From positions 1-64,000 of the forward strand of contig NZ_JALHMP010000016.1 of NCBI RefSeq assembly GCF_022843985.1: a stretch of 64,000 bases of DNA, read 5' to 3'. This DNA is from Phreatobacter sp. (GTDB lineage: Bacteria > Pseudomonadota > Alphaproteobacteria > Rhizobiales > Phreatobacteraceae). Below the pieces are notes generated by a model. That model saw only the letters and a list, made by a program, of their open reading frames with translations, ran no database searches and was not told where the DNA came from. Of the stretch, positions 41,908 through 53,114 are shown in pieces (the stretch's first letter is position 1; the number at the start of each line of letters is the position of its first letter). The position numbers were made by a program, and so were the translations under genes.

Positions 41908-42849
41908 ATGATCATCGTCTTCGGTTCCATCAACATCGACCTGGTCGCCCGCGTCCCGGCCCTCCCGCGCGCGGGCGAGACCGTGGCGGGATCCGATTAT
42001 GCCCTGATCCCCGGCGGCAAGGGCGCCAACCAGGCCCTCGCGGCGCGACGGGCCGGCGCCGCGGTCGCGCTGGTCGGAGCGGTGGGCAGGGACGGCTTCG
42101 CCGCGCCGGCGCTCTCCCTCCTCGCAGCGGCAGGCGTCGATCTGTCCGCCGTCGCCCCGGTCGATGCGGCGACCGGCGTTGCCTTCATCGCGGTCGACGC
42201 CGCGGGCGAGAACCAGATCGTCGTCGCCGCCGGGGCCAATGCCGCCGTCCGGGCGACGGCGCTCGAACGCCTCGCGCCGGCCGCGCGCGACACGCTCCTC
42301 CTGCAATGGGAAGTGCCCGAGGCGGAAATCCTCGCCGCGGCGCGCTGGGCCCGCGCGCGCGACCTGCGCGTCATCCTCAACCGCGCGCCGGCGGGGCCGG
42401 TCTCGCCGGACCTGGCAGCCCTCGTCGACGTGATCGTCGTCAATGCCCACGAGGTGCTGGCGCTGGGCACCGGCTTCGGCCTTGTCGACGGCGGCGCGGA
42501 TGGCGTCGCCGCGGAGATCTCGGCGCGCCATGGCCTCGCCGTCGCCGTCACGCTTGGCGCGGAGGGCGCCATCTGCTGGGCCGACGGCATCCGCCACGAA
42601 TCCCCGGCCTATCCGGTCGCGGTGGTCGACACGACCGCCGCCGGCGACACGTTCTGCGGTGCGCTCGCCGCGGCGCTCGACCGCCGCCGCGGCCTGGAAA
42701 CCGCCCTCGAATTCGCCGCGGCCGCAGGCTCGCTCGCCTGCAGCCGGCCCGGCGCCCAGACGAGCATCCCCGATCTCGCCGCCATCGATGCGGCAGCTGC
42801 CATCCTGGCGGAACAGAGAAACCCGCCAAACCGGAGGACGACCCCATGA
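41908..42849 (+). CDS. rbsK: Ribokinase
   Basis: 313 residues, PfkB family. FGSINIDLVARVPALPRAGETV and PGGKGANQALAARRAGAAV are the ribokinase N-terminal signature (sugar binding, GGKGANQ). DTTAAGDTFCGAL at the C-terminal signature has catalytic Asp near 247. It phosphorylates ribose (or a related pentose) at O5. No ribose transporter adjoins. Its stop overlaps the aldolase start, so the two are co-translated. Confidence 0.88.
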   Translation: MIIVFGSINIDLVARVPALPRAGETVAGSDYALIPGGKGANQALAARRAGAAVALVGAVGRDGFAAPALSLLAAAGVDLSAVAPVDAATGVAFIAVDAAGENQIVVAAGANAAVRATALERLAPAARDTLLLQWEVPEAEILAAARWARARDLRVILNRAPAGPVSPDLAALVDVIVVNAHEVLALGTGFGLVDGGADGVAAEISARHGLAVAVTLGAEGAICWADGIRHESPAYPVAVVDTTAAGDTFCGALAAALDRRRGLETALEFAAAAGSLACSRPGAQTSIPDLAAIDAAAAILAEQRNPPNRRTTP

Positions 42850-43625
42850 CCCGCAACCGCGTCAAGCGCCGCGCCCTGGCGGGCGAGAAACTTCTTGGCG
42901 CCTGGGTTTTCTCCGGCGCGCCGGCGGTCTGCGAGACCTATGCGCTGGCCGGTTATGACATCGTTTTGATCGACGCCGAGCATACGCCGATCGATATGGC
43001 GGAGACGCTGGCTTGCGTGCGCGCGGTCGAGGCTGGCGGTGGCGATGCCATGGTGCGTGTGCCGAGCCACGATTCCGGCATGTTCAAACGGATGCTCGAT
43101 GCTGGCATCCATTCGCTGATGGTCCCGATGATCGACACCGTGGACCAGGCGCAGGGCATCATCGCCTCTTGCCTCTATCCGCCGCGCGGCCGCCGCGGCT
43201 ACTCCGCCTCCGTCGCCCGCTCGGGGCTCTATGGCTTCGCCGAGGACTACATCGACACCGCCCATGAGGACACGTTCCTCGCCCTCCAGGTGGAGAGCGA
43301 CCTCGCCTCGCGGAATGCCGCGGCGATGGCCGGGCTGCCGGGCGCCGACTGCCTGTTCATTGGCGCCAACGACCTCGCCGGCTCGCTCGGCAAGCTTGGA
43401 CGCCTGACCGAGCCGGATGTGCTGGCGAGCATCGACCGGGCAGCGGACGCGACGCTCAAGGCCGGCAAGGTTCTGGGGACGATCCCGATCCCCGGCCGCG
43501 ACCCGCTCATGCTCGCCGAGCGCGGCTACGGCATCGTCATCGGCGAATGTGACATGGCTGCGGTGCGGGCCGGCGCCCTCGCCGATCTCGCCCGCAACAG
43601 GGCGCGGTTCCCCGGCCGGCGCTGA
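42846..43625 (+). CDS. HpcH/HpaI-family aldolase
   Basis: 259 residues with the family pattern LGAWVFSGAPAVCETYALAGYDIVLIDAEHTPIDM, DAMVRVPSHDSGMFKRMLDAG, PPRGRRGYSASVARSG, and LQVESDLASRN with SGANDLAGSLG-like IGANDLAGSLG. The metal-binding Glu and Asp are in VES and GAND. These enzymes cleave 2-keto-3-deoxy aldonates or similar acids to pyruvate and an aldehyde; the true substrate is unknown. Paired with ribokinase by ATGA overlap, it may belong to a sugar-acid pathway. Confidence 0.87.
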   Translation: MTRNRVKRRALAGEKLLGAWVFSGAPAVCETYALAGYDIVLIDAEHTPIDMAETLACVRAVEAGGGDAMVRVPSHDSGMFKRMLDAGIHSLMVPMIDTVDQAQGIIASCLYPPRGRRGYSASVARSGLYGFAEDYIDTAHEDTFLALQVESDLASRNAAAMAGLPGADCLFIGANDLAGSLGKLGRLTEPDVLASIDRAADATLKAGKVLGTIPIPGRDPLMLAERGYGIVIGECDMAAVRAGALADLARNRARFPGRR

Positions 43626-43627
43626 CC

Positions 43628-44166
43628 TCAGGCCGCAAGGCAGGCGAGGATCGCCGCGACGATCGCTTCCGGATCGTCTTCGATGGGGACGGTCACGGCC
43701 TTCTCGTCGGGCGCCGGCGCTTCCAGCGTCGCGAACTGGCTCTCCAGCAGGCTCGGCGGCATGAAATGGTCGCGCCGCGCCCGCATGCGCCCGCCGATCA
43801 GGTCGAATGAGCCGTCGAGATGGACGAAGCGCAGCCGCGCGCCGCCGGCCCTGAGCCGGTCGCGATAGGCGCGCTTCAGCGCCGAACAGGCGATGACCAC
43901 ATGGCCGCCGCCGTCCTCCAGCCCCGCGACGTGGCGGCCGATGGCGTCGAGCCAGGGCCAGCGGTCGTCATCGGTCAGCGGCGCGCCGGAGCGCATTTTC
44001 GCGACATTGGCGGGCGGGTGGAAGCTGTCGCCGTCGCGGAAGTCCCAGCCGAGCGCCCGTGCCAGGCCGAGGCCAATGGTCGACTTGCCCGAGCCCGACA
44101 CGCCCATGACGATCAGTGCCGTGGCAAGGGGCGGATGTGCGGCTGCCGCTGCCGAAAGGCCGGCCT

Positions 44167-44170
<4 letters not shown>
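43628..44170 (-). CDS. gntK: Gluconokinase
   Basis: 180 residues; phosphorylates gluconate to 6-phosphogluconate. P-loop GVSGSGKST (23-31), [30 protein letters not shown] and [16 protein letters not shown] are diagnostic. The start overlaps the gnd stop by ATGA. The pair forms an oxidative pentose-phosphate shunt for gluconate. Confidence 0.93.
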
Positions 44171-45141
<971 letters not shown>

Positions 45142-45272
45142 CCACGTCCTCCGCGCCCGTCTTTTTCTTCCCGTCGAAGCAACCGAACTTCGCCGAGAAG
45201 TCAATGGCGCGCCGTTGCCGGATGGCGCCCCAGCGTGTAGAGGGCGCCAGAGTTTCGCCGCGAGAGCCCTTC

Positions 45273-46274
45273 ATGTCCCAGACCCGCTACGACGTCGCCG
45301 GAATCGGCAATGCCATCGTCGATGTGCTCGCCCGCACCGAGGACGATGTCCTCGCCCGCCTCGGCGTCCCGAAAGGCGCCATGATGCTGATCGACGAGCC
45401 GCGGGCCGAGGCGATCTATGCGGCCATGGCCCAGACGATCGAGATGTCAGGGGGGTCGGCCGCCAACACCATCGCCGGCATCGGCGTGCTCGGCCTGAAG
45501 CCGGCCTTTCTCGGCAAGGTGCGCAACGACCATCTCGGAGCCTCCTTCCGCCACGGGATGAAGGCCGCCGGCATCCACTTTCCCACCGCCGATGCGACTG
45601 AGGGTCCGGCCACCGCCCGCTCCTTCATCCTGGTAACGCCGGACGGCGAGCGCACCATGAACACCTATCTCGGCGCGGCCCAGAACCTCGCTCCCGCCGA
45701 CGTCGACGCCGAGACCATCGCCGCTTCGGGCATCACCTATCTCGAGGGCTATCTCTGGGATCCGCCGGAGGCCAAGAAGGCCTTCCTGAAGGCCTCCGAG
45801 ATCGCCCATGGCGCCGGCCGCAAGGTGGCGCTCACCCTCTCGGACGCCTTCTGCGTCGACCGCTATCGCGACGAGTTCCTCGGCCTGATCAAGGCGAAGA
45901 CCGTCGACATCGTCTTCGCCAACGAGAGCGAGCTGAAGTCGCTCTACCAGACCGCCGATTTCGCCACGGCGCTCGACGCGCTACGCGCCGATGCCGCTCT
46001 CGCCGTCGTCACCCGGTCGGAGCAGGGCGCCGTCGCCGTCGAGGGCGCCACCCTCGTCGCCGCGCCGGCCGTCCCGGTCGACAAGGTGGTGGACACGACG
46101 GGTGCCGGCGACCTCTTCGCCGCCGGTTTCCTCGCCGGCCTGTCCCGTGGTCTGCCGCACGAGACCTCGCTGCGCCTCGGCGCGCTCTGCGCCGCCGAGA
46201 TCATCAGCCATATGGGCGCCCGCCCCGAGGCCAATCTCAAGGCCCTCGCCGCCGAGAACGGCTTCGCGCTCTAG
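45273..46274 (+). CDS. Adenosine kinase (PfkB family)
   Basis: 333 residues from ATG 45273. PfkB signature DTTGAGDLFAAGFL with catalytic Asp near 280, and the substrate-binding GNAIVDVLA and SGGSAANTIAGIGVLGLKPAFLGKV. This type is annotated as adenosine kinase in alphaproteobacteria, phosphorylating adenosine to AMP for purine salvage. Sugar kinases of the same fold remain possible. The open frame upstream of 45273 is antisense to gnd. Confidence 0.88.
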   Translation: MSQTRYDVAGIGNAIVDVLARTEDDVLARLGVPKGAMMLIDEPRAEAIYAAMAQTIEMSGGSAANTIAGIGVLGLKPAFLGKVRNDHLGASFRHGMKAAGIHFPTADATEGPATARSFILVTPDGERTMNTYLGAAQNLAPADVDAETIAASGITYLEGYLWDPPEAKKAFLKASEIAHGAGRKVALTLSDAFCVDRYRDEFLGLIKAKTVDIVFANESELKSLYQTADFATALDALRADAALAVVTRSEQGAVAVEGATLVAAPAVPVDKVVDTTGAGDLFAAGFLAGLSRGLPHETSLRLGALCAAEIISHMGARPEANLKALAAENGFAL

Positions 46275-46291
46275 GCGCACGAGGCCGCCGC

Positions 46292-47602
46292 TCAGAGGAT
46301 GAAGCGGCTGAGGTCGGCGTTCCGCGCGAGGTCGCCGACCGTCTTGCGCACATAGGCGCCGTTGATCGTCACGGTCTCGCCGGCCCGGTCGGCGGCGGTG
46401 AAGGAGATGTCGTCGAGCACCCGCTCGATGATCGTCTGCAGCCGCCGCGCACCGATATTCTCCACCGAGGCGTTCACCTCCACCGCGAGATCGGCAATGG
46501 CGTCGACGGCGTCGTCGGTGAGCACGAGGTCGACACCCTCCGTCTTCATCATGGCGATGGACTGCCGCGTGAGGCTCGCCTCGGTCTCGGTGAGGATCGA
46601 GCGCAGATCCTCCCGCGTCAGCGGCTTCAGCTCGACGCGGATCGGCAGACGGCCCTGCAGTTCCGGCAGCAGGTCTGAGGGTTTGGCGACGTGGAAGGCG
46701 CCCGAGGCGATGAACAGGATATGGTCCGACTTCACCGGCCCGTGCTTGGTCGCCACCGTCGTGCCCTCGATCAGCGGCAAGAGGTCGCGCTGCACGCCTT
46801 CTCTGGATACCTCGCCACCGCGATTGCCCTCGCGGGCGCAGATCTTGTCGATCTCGTCGAGGAAGACGATGCCGTTGTTCTCGACGAGGTGGATCGCCTC
46901 CTGCACCAGGTTGTCCTGGTCCACCAGCTTGTCGGCCTCCTCCTGCACCAGCGGGTCGTAGGCCTCCTTCACGGTGGTGCGGCGCTGCTTGGTGCGCCCG
47001 CCCATCATCTTGCCGAGCATGTCGTTGAGGTTGGCGATGCCGATCTGGCCGCCCGGCATGCCGGGAATGTCCATCATCGGCAGGCCCTGCGGATTGCCCG
47101 CCGCCACCTCGATGTCGATCTCCTTGTCGTCCATCTCGCCGTCGCGCAGCTTCTTGCGGAAGCTCTCGCGGGTGGCGGGCGAGGCGGTCTTGCCGACCAG
47201 GGCGTCGAGCACGCGCTCTTCGGCGCCCAGATGCGCCTTGGCCTGCACGTCCTTGCGCTTGCCCTCGCGCACCAGCCCGATGCCGACCTCGACGAGGTCG
47301 CGGACGATCTGCTCGACGTCGCGGCCGACATAGCCGACCTCGGTGAACTTGGTCGCCTCGACCTTCAGGAAGGGGGCATGGGCCAGCTTCGCCAGGCGGC
47401 GGGAGATCTCCGTCTTGCCGACCCCCGTCGGGCCGATCATCAGGATGTTCTTCGGCAGCACCTCCTCGCGAAGGCTCTCGTCCAGCTGCAGGCGGCGCCA
47501 GCGGTTGCGCAGGGCAATGGCCACGGCGCGCTTGGCGTCCTTCTGGCCGATAATGTGCCGATCGAGCTCGGAGACGATTTCGCGGGGGGAAAAGTCGGTC
47601 AT
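46292..47602 (-). CDS. hslU: ATP-dependent protease ATPase subunit HslU
   Basis: 436 residues from ATG 47602. ClpX-type AAA+ unfoldase that feeds substrates to HslV. Walker A GPTGVGKT (57-64), Walker [15 protein letters not shown], pore motif GYVGRD, an I-domain (about 110-240) and sensor 2 in [18 protein letters not shown]. The C-terminus DLSRFIL fits the activating tail that docks into HslV. The DUF2585 gene lies between hslV and hslU. Confidence 0.97.
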   Translation of the reverse strand: MTDFSPREIVSELDRHIIGQKDAKRAVAIALRNRWRRLQLDESLREEVLPKNILMIGPTGVGKTEISRRLAKLAHAPFLKVEATKFTEVGYVGRDVEQIVRDLVEVGIGLVREGKRKDVQAKAHLGAEERVLDALVGKTASPATRESFRKKLRDGEMDDKEIDIEVAAGNPQGLPMMDIPGMPGGQIGIANLNDMLGKMMGGRTKQRRTTVKEAYDPLVQEEADKLVDQDNLVQEAIHLVENNGIVFLDEIDKICAREGNRGGEVSREGVQRDLLPLIEGTTVATKHGPVKSDHILFIASGAFHVAKPSDLLPELQGRLPIRVELKPLTREDLRSILTETEASLTRQSIAMMKTEGVDLVLTDDAVDAIADLAVEVNASVENIGARRLQTIIERVLDDISFTAADRAGETVTINGAYVRKTVGDLARNADLSRFIL

Positions 47603-47673
47603 CGGGACCTTGGGCTGAGGGGCTTGGACGAGCGGAGAGATGGCGATTGTCGCCCGCCGATCAAGGACTGGCG

Positions 47674-48315
47674 CTAACCGCCACCCTGCTGCCACAGCCG
47701 GATCGCCTCGACCGGATGGACCAGCATGATGATATTGAGGATGAGGTTGTCACGGATCACCGCCGCGAGGCCCACCTCCAGCGCGATCGCGAGGCCGAGC
47801 GTCGCCCAGGCGGGCAGCAGCGCGGCGACGAGGAAGCCCGCGACCATGGCGAGCGTGTCGGCGATCGAATTGACAATGGTGTCACCGTTGTACCCGAGCG
47901 AGATGGTGGTCGCCCGGTAGCGCTCGATGATCATCGGCGTGTTCTCGGCGATCTCCCAGGCGCCTTCGATCACGACGGCGAGCACCAGCCGGGTCCATAG
48001 CGAGCTTTTCGGCAGCACCAGCCAGGCGAGGAAATAGAACAGGAAGCCGTGGACCACGTGGCTGAACGTGTACCAGTCGGCGAGGTGCTGCGAGTTCTCC
48101 GAACTCAGGACGAGGCCGTGCCAGAGCTTGATGCTGCCGCAGGCGCAGATCGGCAGGCGCCCCATGGCGTAGAGCACGCCGGCCTGGATCGCCAGGAGAA
48201 GCAGGATCAGCGGCAGCGCCTGCCACCAGGGGAAGCCGCCGGCCGGTCCGCTCGAACGATGGGACGAGCCAGGGGACGCAGAGATCGGCTGGAAGGGGGA
48301 GGATGTCATCGTCAT
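47674..48315 (-). CDS. DUF2585 (UPF0314) membrane protein
   Basis: 213 residues with about four to five membrane segments ([74 protein letters not shown]). Conserved polar residues lie within ([40 protein letters not shown]). Function unknown. It sits between hslV and hslU on the same strand and may be part of their operon. ATG 48309 is an alternative start. Confidence 0.85.
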   Translation of the reverse strand: MTMTSSPFQPISASPGSSHRSSGPAGGFPWWQALPLILLLLAIQAGVLYAMGRLPICACGSIKLWHGLVLSSENSQHLADWYTFSHVVHGFLFYFLAWLVLPKSSLWTRLVLAVVIEGAWEIAENTPMIIERYRATTISLGYNGDTIVNSIADTLAMVAGFLVAALLPAWATLGLAIALEVGLAAVIRDNLILNIIMLVHPVEAIRLWQQGGG

Positions 48316-48404
48316 GGAGAGAGCCTAGCCGCCGGCGCGTCGCAAGTCATGACGTGACGGGGACGCAAAAGCGCGTGGCCCGAACATCCCTGTGTCGAAT
48401 GCTG

Positions 48405-48959
48405 TCAGCCGATGCTCTCGAGCACGAGGTTGCCGTTGGTGTAGACGCAGATCTCCGCGGCGATGGTCATCGCCTTGCGGACGATGGCCTCGGCGTCCTG
48501 GTCGGTATCGGCCAGCGCTTTTGCCGCTGCAAGGGCGTAATTGCCGCCCGACCCGATGGCGGCGATGCCGTTCTCCGGCTCCAGCACGTCGCCGGTGCCG
48601 GTGAGGATCAGCGACACGTCCTTGTCGGCGACGATCATCATCGCCTCCAGCCGCCGGAGATAGCGGTCGGTGCGCCAGTCCTTGGCAAGCTCCACCGCCG
48701 CGCGGGTGAGCTGGCCGGGAAACTGCTCGAGCTTGGCCTCCAGCCGCTCGAACAGGGTGAAGGCGTCGGCGGTGGCGCCGGCGAAGCCCGAGATCACGTC
48801 GCCGCGGCCGAGCCGGCGCACCTTCCTGGCATTGGCCTTGATGACGGTCTGGCCGAGGCTGACCTGGCCGTCGCCGCCGATCACCACCTTTCCGCCCTTG
48901 CGGACGGTGCAGATGGTCGTGGCGTGCCAGCCGGGAAAGGCGTCGTTCTGCGAAGACAT
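48405..48959 (-). CDS. hslV: ATP-dependent protease peptidase subunit HslV
   Basis: 184 residues from ATG 48959; the proteasome-like peptidase of the HslUV complex. [29 protein letters not shown] places the catalytic N-terminal threonine at Thr14 after removal of a short propeptide; [20 protein letters not shown] and [14 protein letters not shown] are family segments. It diverges from hisB across 134 bases, a conserved arrangement in Hyphomicrobiales. Confidence 0.97.
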   Translation of the reverse strand: MSSQNDAFPGWHATTICTVRKGGKVVIGGDGQVSLGQTVIKANARKVRRLGRGDVISGFAGATADAFTLFERLEAKLEQFPGQLTRAAVELAKDWRTDRYLRRLEAMMIVADKDVSLILTGTGDVLEPENGIAAIGSGGNYALAAAKALADTDQDAEAIVRKAMTIAAEICVYTNGNLVLESIG

Positions 48960-49093
48960 GGAACCTCCGGAAAGCACGAGATGTAGGCCGAACGCGGCGC
49001 GGCGCAAGGCGGGCTCCGCCGCCCGCCGGACCGCTCCGCCTTTCAAACCGCCGCCGCCGCTGTTAGAAGTCCGGCCAACCGCCGGAGAAAGCC

Positions 49094-49681
49094 ATGCGCA
49101 AGGGCCAGATCACCCGCACCACCAAGGAAACGGACATCACGGTGTCCGTGGATCTCGACGGCTCCGGCCGCGCCGAGGTCGCGACCGGTGTCGGCTTCTT
49201 CGACCACATGCTCGACCAGATCGCGCGTCATGGGATGATCGACATCTCCATCCGCGCAAAAGGTGACCTGCATATCGACGACCACCACACGGTGGAGGAC
49301 GTCGGCATCGCCTTGGGACAGGCGGTGCGCCAGGCCCTCGGCGACATGAAAGGCATCACCCGCTACGCCGACGTCCATCTGCCCATGGACGAGACGCTGA
49401 CCCGCGTTGCGGTGGACGTCTCCGGTAGGCCCTTCCTCGTCTTCCGCACAGAGTTCCTGCGTCACAAGATCGGCACCTTCGACACCGAACTGGTGCGCGA
49501 GTTCTTTCAGGCCTTCGCCATGAATGCCGGCATCACCCTGCATGTCGAGACGCTCTACGGCGACAATGCCCACCATGTCGCCGAGAGCTGCTTCAAGGGT
49601 CTCGCGCGCGCGCTACGCGCCGCCTTCACCATCGATGCCCGGCGGGCGACCGAGATCCCCTCCACCAAGGGAGTGCTCTGA
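49094..49681 (+). CDS. hisB: Imidazoleglycerol-phosphate dehydratase
   Basis: 195 residues, the single-function (plant/alphaproteobacterial) HisB without a phosphatase domain. Metal-binding repeats [13 protein letters not shown] and [14 protein letters not shown] in the first half and [18 protein letters not shown] in the second. It catalyses the sixth step of histidine synthesis. Its TGA stop shares a base with the next ATG. Confidence 0.97.
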   Translation: MRKGQITRTTKETDITVSVDLDGSGRAEVATGVGFFDHMLDQIARHGMIDISIRAKGDLHIDDHHTVEDVGIALGQAVRQALGDMKGITRYADVHLPMDETLTRVAVDVSGRPFLVFRTEFLRHKIGTFDTELVREFFQAFAMNAGITLHVETLYGDNAHHVAESCFKGLARALRAAFTIDARRATEIPSTKGVL

Positions 49682-50184
49682 TGGCGCGCCAGACGAGCTA
49701 CACCGTCCATCTCCCCCCGGCGGGACGGACCGGCGACGACGCCGTCCAGTTCGTGCCGGATTCCTTCGCGCCGCTCGCCTTCCTGTTTCCCTGGGCGTGG
49801 TTTCCGCTGCAGCGCATGTGGCTGGTGACGCTGGCCTATCTCGCGCTGCTGGGTCTGACGCTGCTGGCGCTGTCCTTTGCCGGCCTGTCGCCGCTGCTGC
49901 GGACGATGATCACGACCGCCCTGAGCCTGCTGATCGGGCTCGAGGCGACCAACCTGAAACGCTGGACGCTGCGCCGCCGCGGCTGGCGCGAGGTGGCGGT
50001 GGTCGTCGCCGGATCGCAGGACGAGGCCGAGCGGCGCTATTTCGCCGAGCGCGGAACCGTTCCCCCCGCCCGCCCGGAACCGCTCTTCGCGGCATCGCAG
50101 CCGGCGGTCGCCGCCCCCATGGGCCCGCAGCCCGTTCTCGGCCTCTTTCCGGAGGCCGATCCGAGCGTGCGGGGCCGGCGGTGA
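49681..50184 (+). CDS. DUF2628 membrane protein inside the his operon
   Basis: 167 residues: a soluble start ([37 protein letters not shown]), about two to three membrane segments ([37 protein letters not shown]), then a Pro-rich soluble end. The family is DUF2628. It is translationally coupled to hisB (TGATG) and hisH (GTGA) and is found in this position in many Hyphomicrobiales (family knowledge). The link to histidine synthesis is unexplained. Confidence 0.88.
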   Translation: MARQTSYTVHLPPAGRTGDDAVQFVPDSFAPLAFLFPWAWFPLQRMWLVTLAYLALLGLTLLALSFAGLSPLLRTMITTALSLLIGLEATNLKRWTLRRRGWREVAVVVAGSQDEAERRYFAERGTVPPARPEPLFAASQPAVAAPMGPQPVLGLFPEADPSVRGRR

Positions 50185-50831
50185 GCGTCGCCATCGTCGA
50201 TTACGGCTCGGGCAACCTTCATTCGGCCCAGAAGGCCTGCGAGCGCATGGCCCGTGAGCGCGGCCTCAATGTTCCGGTTCTGGTGACCGCCGACCCCGAC
50301 AGCGTGCGCCGGGCCGATCGCATCGTCCTGCCCGGCGTCGGCGCCTTCGCCGACTGCAAGGCCGGCCTCGCCGGTGTCCCCGGCATGATCGAGGCCCTGA
50401 CGGAAGCGGTGCGCGGCCGCGGCCGTCCCTTCCTCGGGATCTGTGTCGGTATGCAGCTTATGGCCGGCCGTGGCCTGGAAAAGGACACGACGGCAGGCCT
50501 CGGCTGGGTGCCGGGTGATATCGACCTGATCCGTCCGGCCGATCCCGCCCTGAAGATCCCGCATATGGGCTGGAACACGCTGAACGTGACGCGCGACCAC
50601 CCGGTTCTTGCCGGCATTCCCACCGGCCCGGACGGTCTCCACGCCTATTTCGTCCATTCCTATCACCTCACCGCGACGGCCGATGACGTGGTCCTCGCCG
50701 AGGCCGATTACGGCGCGAGGGTCACGGCCATGATCGCCCGCGACACGATGGTCGGCACGCAGTTCCATCCCGAGAAGAGCCAGACCCTGGGTCTGGCTCT
50801 CATCGGCAACTTCCTGGAGTGGCGGCCGTGA
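50181..50831 (+). CDS. hisH: Imidazole glycerol phosphate synthase, glutaminase subunit
   Basis: 216 residues from GTG 50181 (GTGA overlap). Class I glutaminase: nucleophile Cys88 in [11 protein letters not shown], His196 and Glu198 in QFHPEKSQ, oxyanion strand PGVGAF. It supplies ammonia to HisF. Confidence 0.97.
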   Translation: MSVAIVDYGSGNLHSAQKACERMARERGLNVPVLVTADPDSVRRADRIVLPGVGAFADCKAGLAGVPGMIEALTEAVRGRGRPFLGICVGMQLMAGRGLEKDTTAGLGWVPGDIDLIRPADPALKIPHMGWNTLNVTRDHPVLAGIPTGPDGLHAYFVHSYHLTATADDVVLAEADYGARVTAMIARDTMVGTQFHPEKSQTLGLALIGNFLEWRP

Positions 50832-50886
50832 CCGGGCCTGCCCAGCCGGCGCGACCTGTCCTTCACCTTTCTGCCGGGACCCCATC

Positions 50887-51624
50887 ATGAGGCTCTTCCC
50901 CGCCATCGACCTGAAGGACGGCCGCTGCGTGCGCCTGCGCCAGGGCGACATGGCCCAGGCCACCATCTATGCCGACGATCCCGCCGCCCAGGCCCGCGCC
51001 TTCGAGGCCCAGGGCTTCGATTATCTCCACGTCGTCGATCTCGACGGCGCCTTTGCCGGCAAGCCGGTCAATGCGGCGGCGGTGGAGGCCATCCGCGCGG
51101 CGACCGCCTTCCCGGTCCAGCTCGGCGGCGGCATCCGCGACATGAAGACGGTCGAGGGCTGGCTGGCCAAGGGCGTCTCCCGGGTCATCATCGGCACAGC
51201 TGCGGTACGAGATCCTGATTTCGTCAGGACAGCCGCCAAGGCCTTTGCCGGGCAGGTGGCGGTGGGCATCGATGCCCGCGACGGCTGGGTCGCGGTGGAG
51301 GGCTGGGCCGAGACCTCGACGCTCGCCGCCCATGATCTCGCCCGCCGCTTCGAGGATGCCGGCGTCGCCGCCATTGTCTACACCAACATCGCCCGCGACG
51401 GCATGCTGACCGGCATCGACTGGGACGGCACGGTCGCGCTGGCCGAGGCCGTCGCCATCCCCGTCATCGCCTCCGGCGGCCTCGCCTCCCTCGACGACGT
51501 GCGCCAGTTGATCACGCCGCGCGCCGCGAGGCTTGCGGGCGCCATCACCGGCAAGGCGCTCTATGACGGCCGGCTCGATCCCGCCGAAGCCATGGCCCTG
51601 ATCCGCGGAGCGCGCGCCGCATGA
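50887..51624 (+). CDS. hisA: ProFAR isomerase HisA
   Basis: 245 residues; a TIM-barrel isomerase. [20 protein letters not shown] carries the catalytic Asp8, then [26 protein letters not shown] and a second Asp in [14 protein letters not shown]. The gap to hisH is 55 bases; the start of hisF overlaps the stop (ATGA). Confidence 0.97.
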   Translation: MRLFPAIDLKDGRCVRLRQGDMAQATIYADDPAAQARAFEAQGFDYLHVVDLDGAFAGKPVNAAAVEAIRAATAFPVQLGGGIRDMKTVEGWLAKGVSRVIIGTAAVRDPDFVRTAAKAFAGQVAVGIDARDGWVAVEGWAETSTLAAHDLARRFEDAGVAAIVYTNIARDGMLTGIDWDGTVALAEAVAIPVIASGGLASLDDVRQLITPRAARLAGAITGKALYDGRLDPAEAMALIRGARAA

Positions 51625-52409
51625 GCTTCAAGGTCCGCATCATCCCCTGCCTCGACGTCAAGGACGGCCGGGTCGTCAAGGGCGTCCAGTTCGTCGACCT
51701 CATCGATGCCGGCGATCCCGTCGAGGCCGCCAGGGCCTATGACGCGGCCGGCGCCGATGAACTCACCTTTCTCGACATCACCGCGAGTTCCGACGACCGC
51801 CGCACCATGTTCGACGTGGTAACGCGCACGGCGGAAGCCTGTTTCATGCCGCTGACCGTCGGCGGTGGGGTCCGGACCGTCGAGGACATCCGCGCGCTGC
51901 TCGTCTCCGGTGCCGACAAGGTGTCGATCAACACCGCGGCGGTGAACGACCGCGCCTTTGTCGGCCGCGCCGCCGACAAGTTCGGCAACCAGTGCATCGT
52001 TGTGGCCATCGACGCCAAGCGTGTGTCTGCAGCGGGCGAAGCGGAGCGCTGGGAGATCTTCACCCATGGCGGCCGCAAGCCGACCGGCATCGACGCGGTG
52101 GCCTATGCCCGCGAGGTGGTGGCGCTGGGGGCGGGCGAGATCCTCCTCACGTCGATGGACCGCGACGGGACCAAGTCGGGCTTCGACCTCATGCTCACCC
52201 GCGCCGTCGCCGATGCGGTGCCGGTGCCGGTCATCGCCTCGGGCGGTGTCGGCACGCTCGATCATTTCGTCGACGGCGTCGCCAGGGGCGGCGCCACCGG
52301 CGTTCTCGCCGCTTCGGTCTTCCATTTCGGTACCTTCACCATCGGAGAGGTGAAGCGCCACATGCAGGCCGCGGGCCTGCCCATCCGCATGGATGGGATC
52401 GCGGGCTGA
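51621..52409 (+). CDS. hisF: Imidazole glycerol phosphate synthase, cyclase subunit
   Basis: 262 residues; a TIM barrel that closes the imidazole ring. [20 protein letters not shown] with Asp12, [30 protein letters not shown], and [13 protein letters not shown] with the second catalytic Asp are all intact. The usual downstream hisE is not present; a LysE-type gene follows instead. Confidence 0.97.
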   Translation: MSFKVRIIPCLDVKDGRVVKGVQFVDLIDAGDPVEAARAYDAAGADELTFLDITASSDDRRTMFDVVTRTAEACFMPLTVGGGVRTVEDIRALLVSGADKVSINTAAVNDRAFVGRAADKFGNQCIVVAIDAKRVSAAGEAERWEIFTHGGRKPTGIDAVAYAREVVALGAGEILLTSMDRDGTKSGFDLMLTRAVADAVPVPVIASGGVGTLDHFVDGVARGGATGVLAASVFHFGTFTIGEVKRHMQAAGLPIRMDGIAG

Positions 52410-52490
52410 ACGCCGCCTTGTCGCCCTGCCCGGGACAAGCCCGACCATGACGGATAGGGTGCCGCGCGAAATGCCCAGGCAACGGACACC

Positions 52491-53114
52491 ATGTCGCCCG
52501 CCGATACCCTCCTCGCCCTTGCCGGCCTCTGGCTCGTCGCCGTCCTGACGCCCGGCCCGAACATGATCCTGTTCATGGCGGTGGGCCTGTCCTCGCCGGC
52601 CGCGTCCATCCTTGCCGTGGCGGCCGCCATCGTGCTAGGCACGTTCCTCTGGGGGCTCGCCGGGCTCTTCGGCCTGTTCTGGCTGTTCGAGCTCTTTCCC
52701 GCCGCCGCCAAGGCGGTGAAGGTCGCCGGCGGGCTCTATCTCGCCTGGATGGGCTTCGGACTGATCCGGCGAAACCTCGCCCCGTCACCGGACACCGCGC
52801 GCGAGCCTGCGGCGATGCTGACGCCGCGGCGGGCCTTCCTCACCGGCCTCGCCACCGCCCTCGGCAACCCGAAGAGCCTCGTATTCGTCTCTTCGCTCTT
52901 CGCGGTGACACGCCTCGCCGAGCAGCCGCTGGCGATCGGTCTCGCCGGCGTCGGCGTGATGATCGCCATGTCGACCCTCTACTATGTCGTTCTCGGCGTG
53001 GCGCTCCGGACCCTGCCCTTCGCCCGCCGACCCGGCGCCACGGGACGCGTGCTCGCCATGGGAACGGGTCTCGTCATGATGGCCTATGGCGGCAAGATGG
53101 CCTGGGAGCGTTAG
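52491..53114 (+). CDS. LysE/RhtB-family exporter
   Basis: 207 residues with about five to six membrane segments. The family signature near the N-terminus is LAGLWLVAVLTPGPNMILFMAVG, with GNPKSLVFVSSLFAV in the middle. It exports amino acids or related compounds; the substrate is unknown. It follows hisF after 81 bases with a weak CTTGTC/GACAAG hairpin between. Its stop overlaps the stop of the convergent M15 peptidase gene by 4 bases. Confidence 0.9.
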   Translation: MSPADTLLALAGLWLVAVLTPGPNMILFMAVGLSSPAASILAVAAAIVLGTFLWGLAGLFGLFWLFELFPAAAKAVKVAGGLYLAWMGFGLIRRNLAPSPDTAREPAAMLTPRRAFLTGLATALGNPKSLVFVSSLFAVTRLAEQPLAIGLAGVGVMIAMSTLYYVVLGVALRTLPFARRPGATGRVLAMGTGLVMMAYGGKMAWER

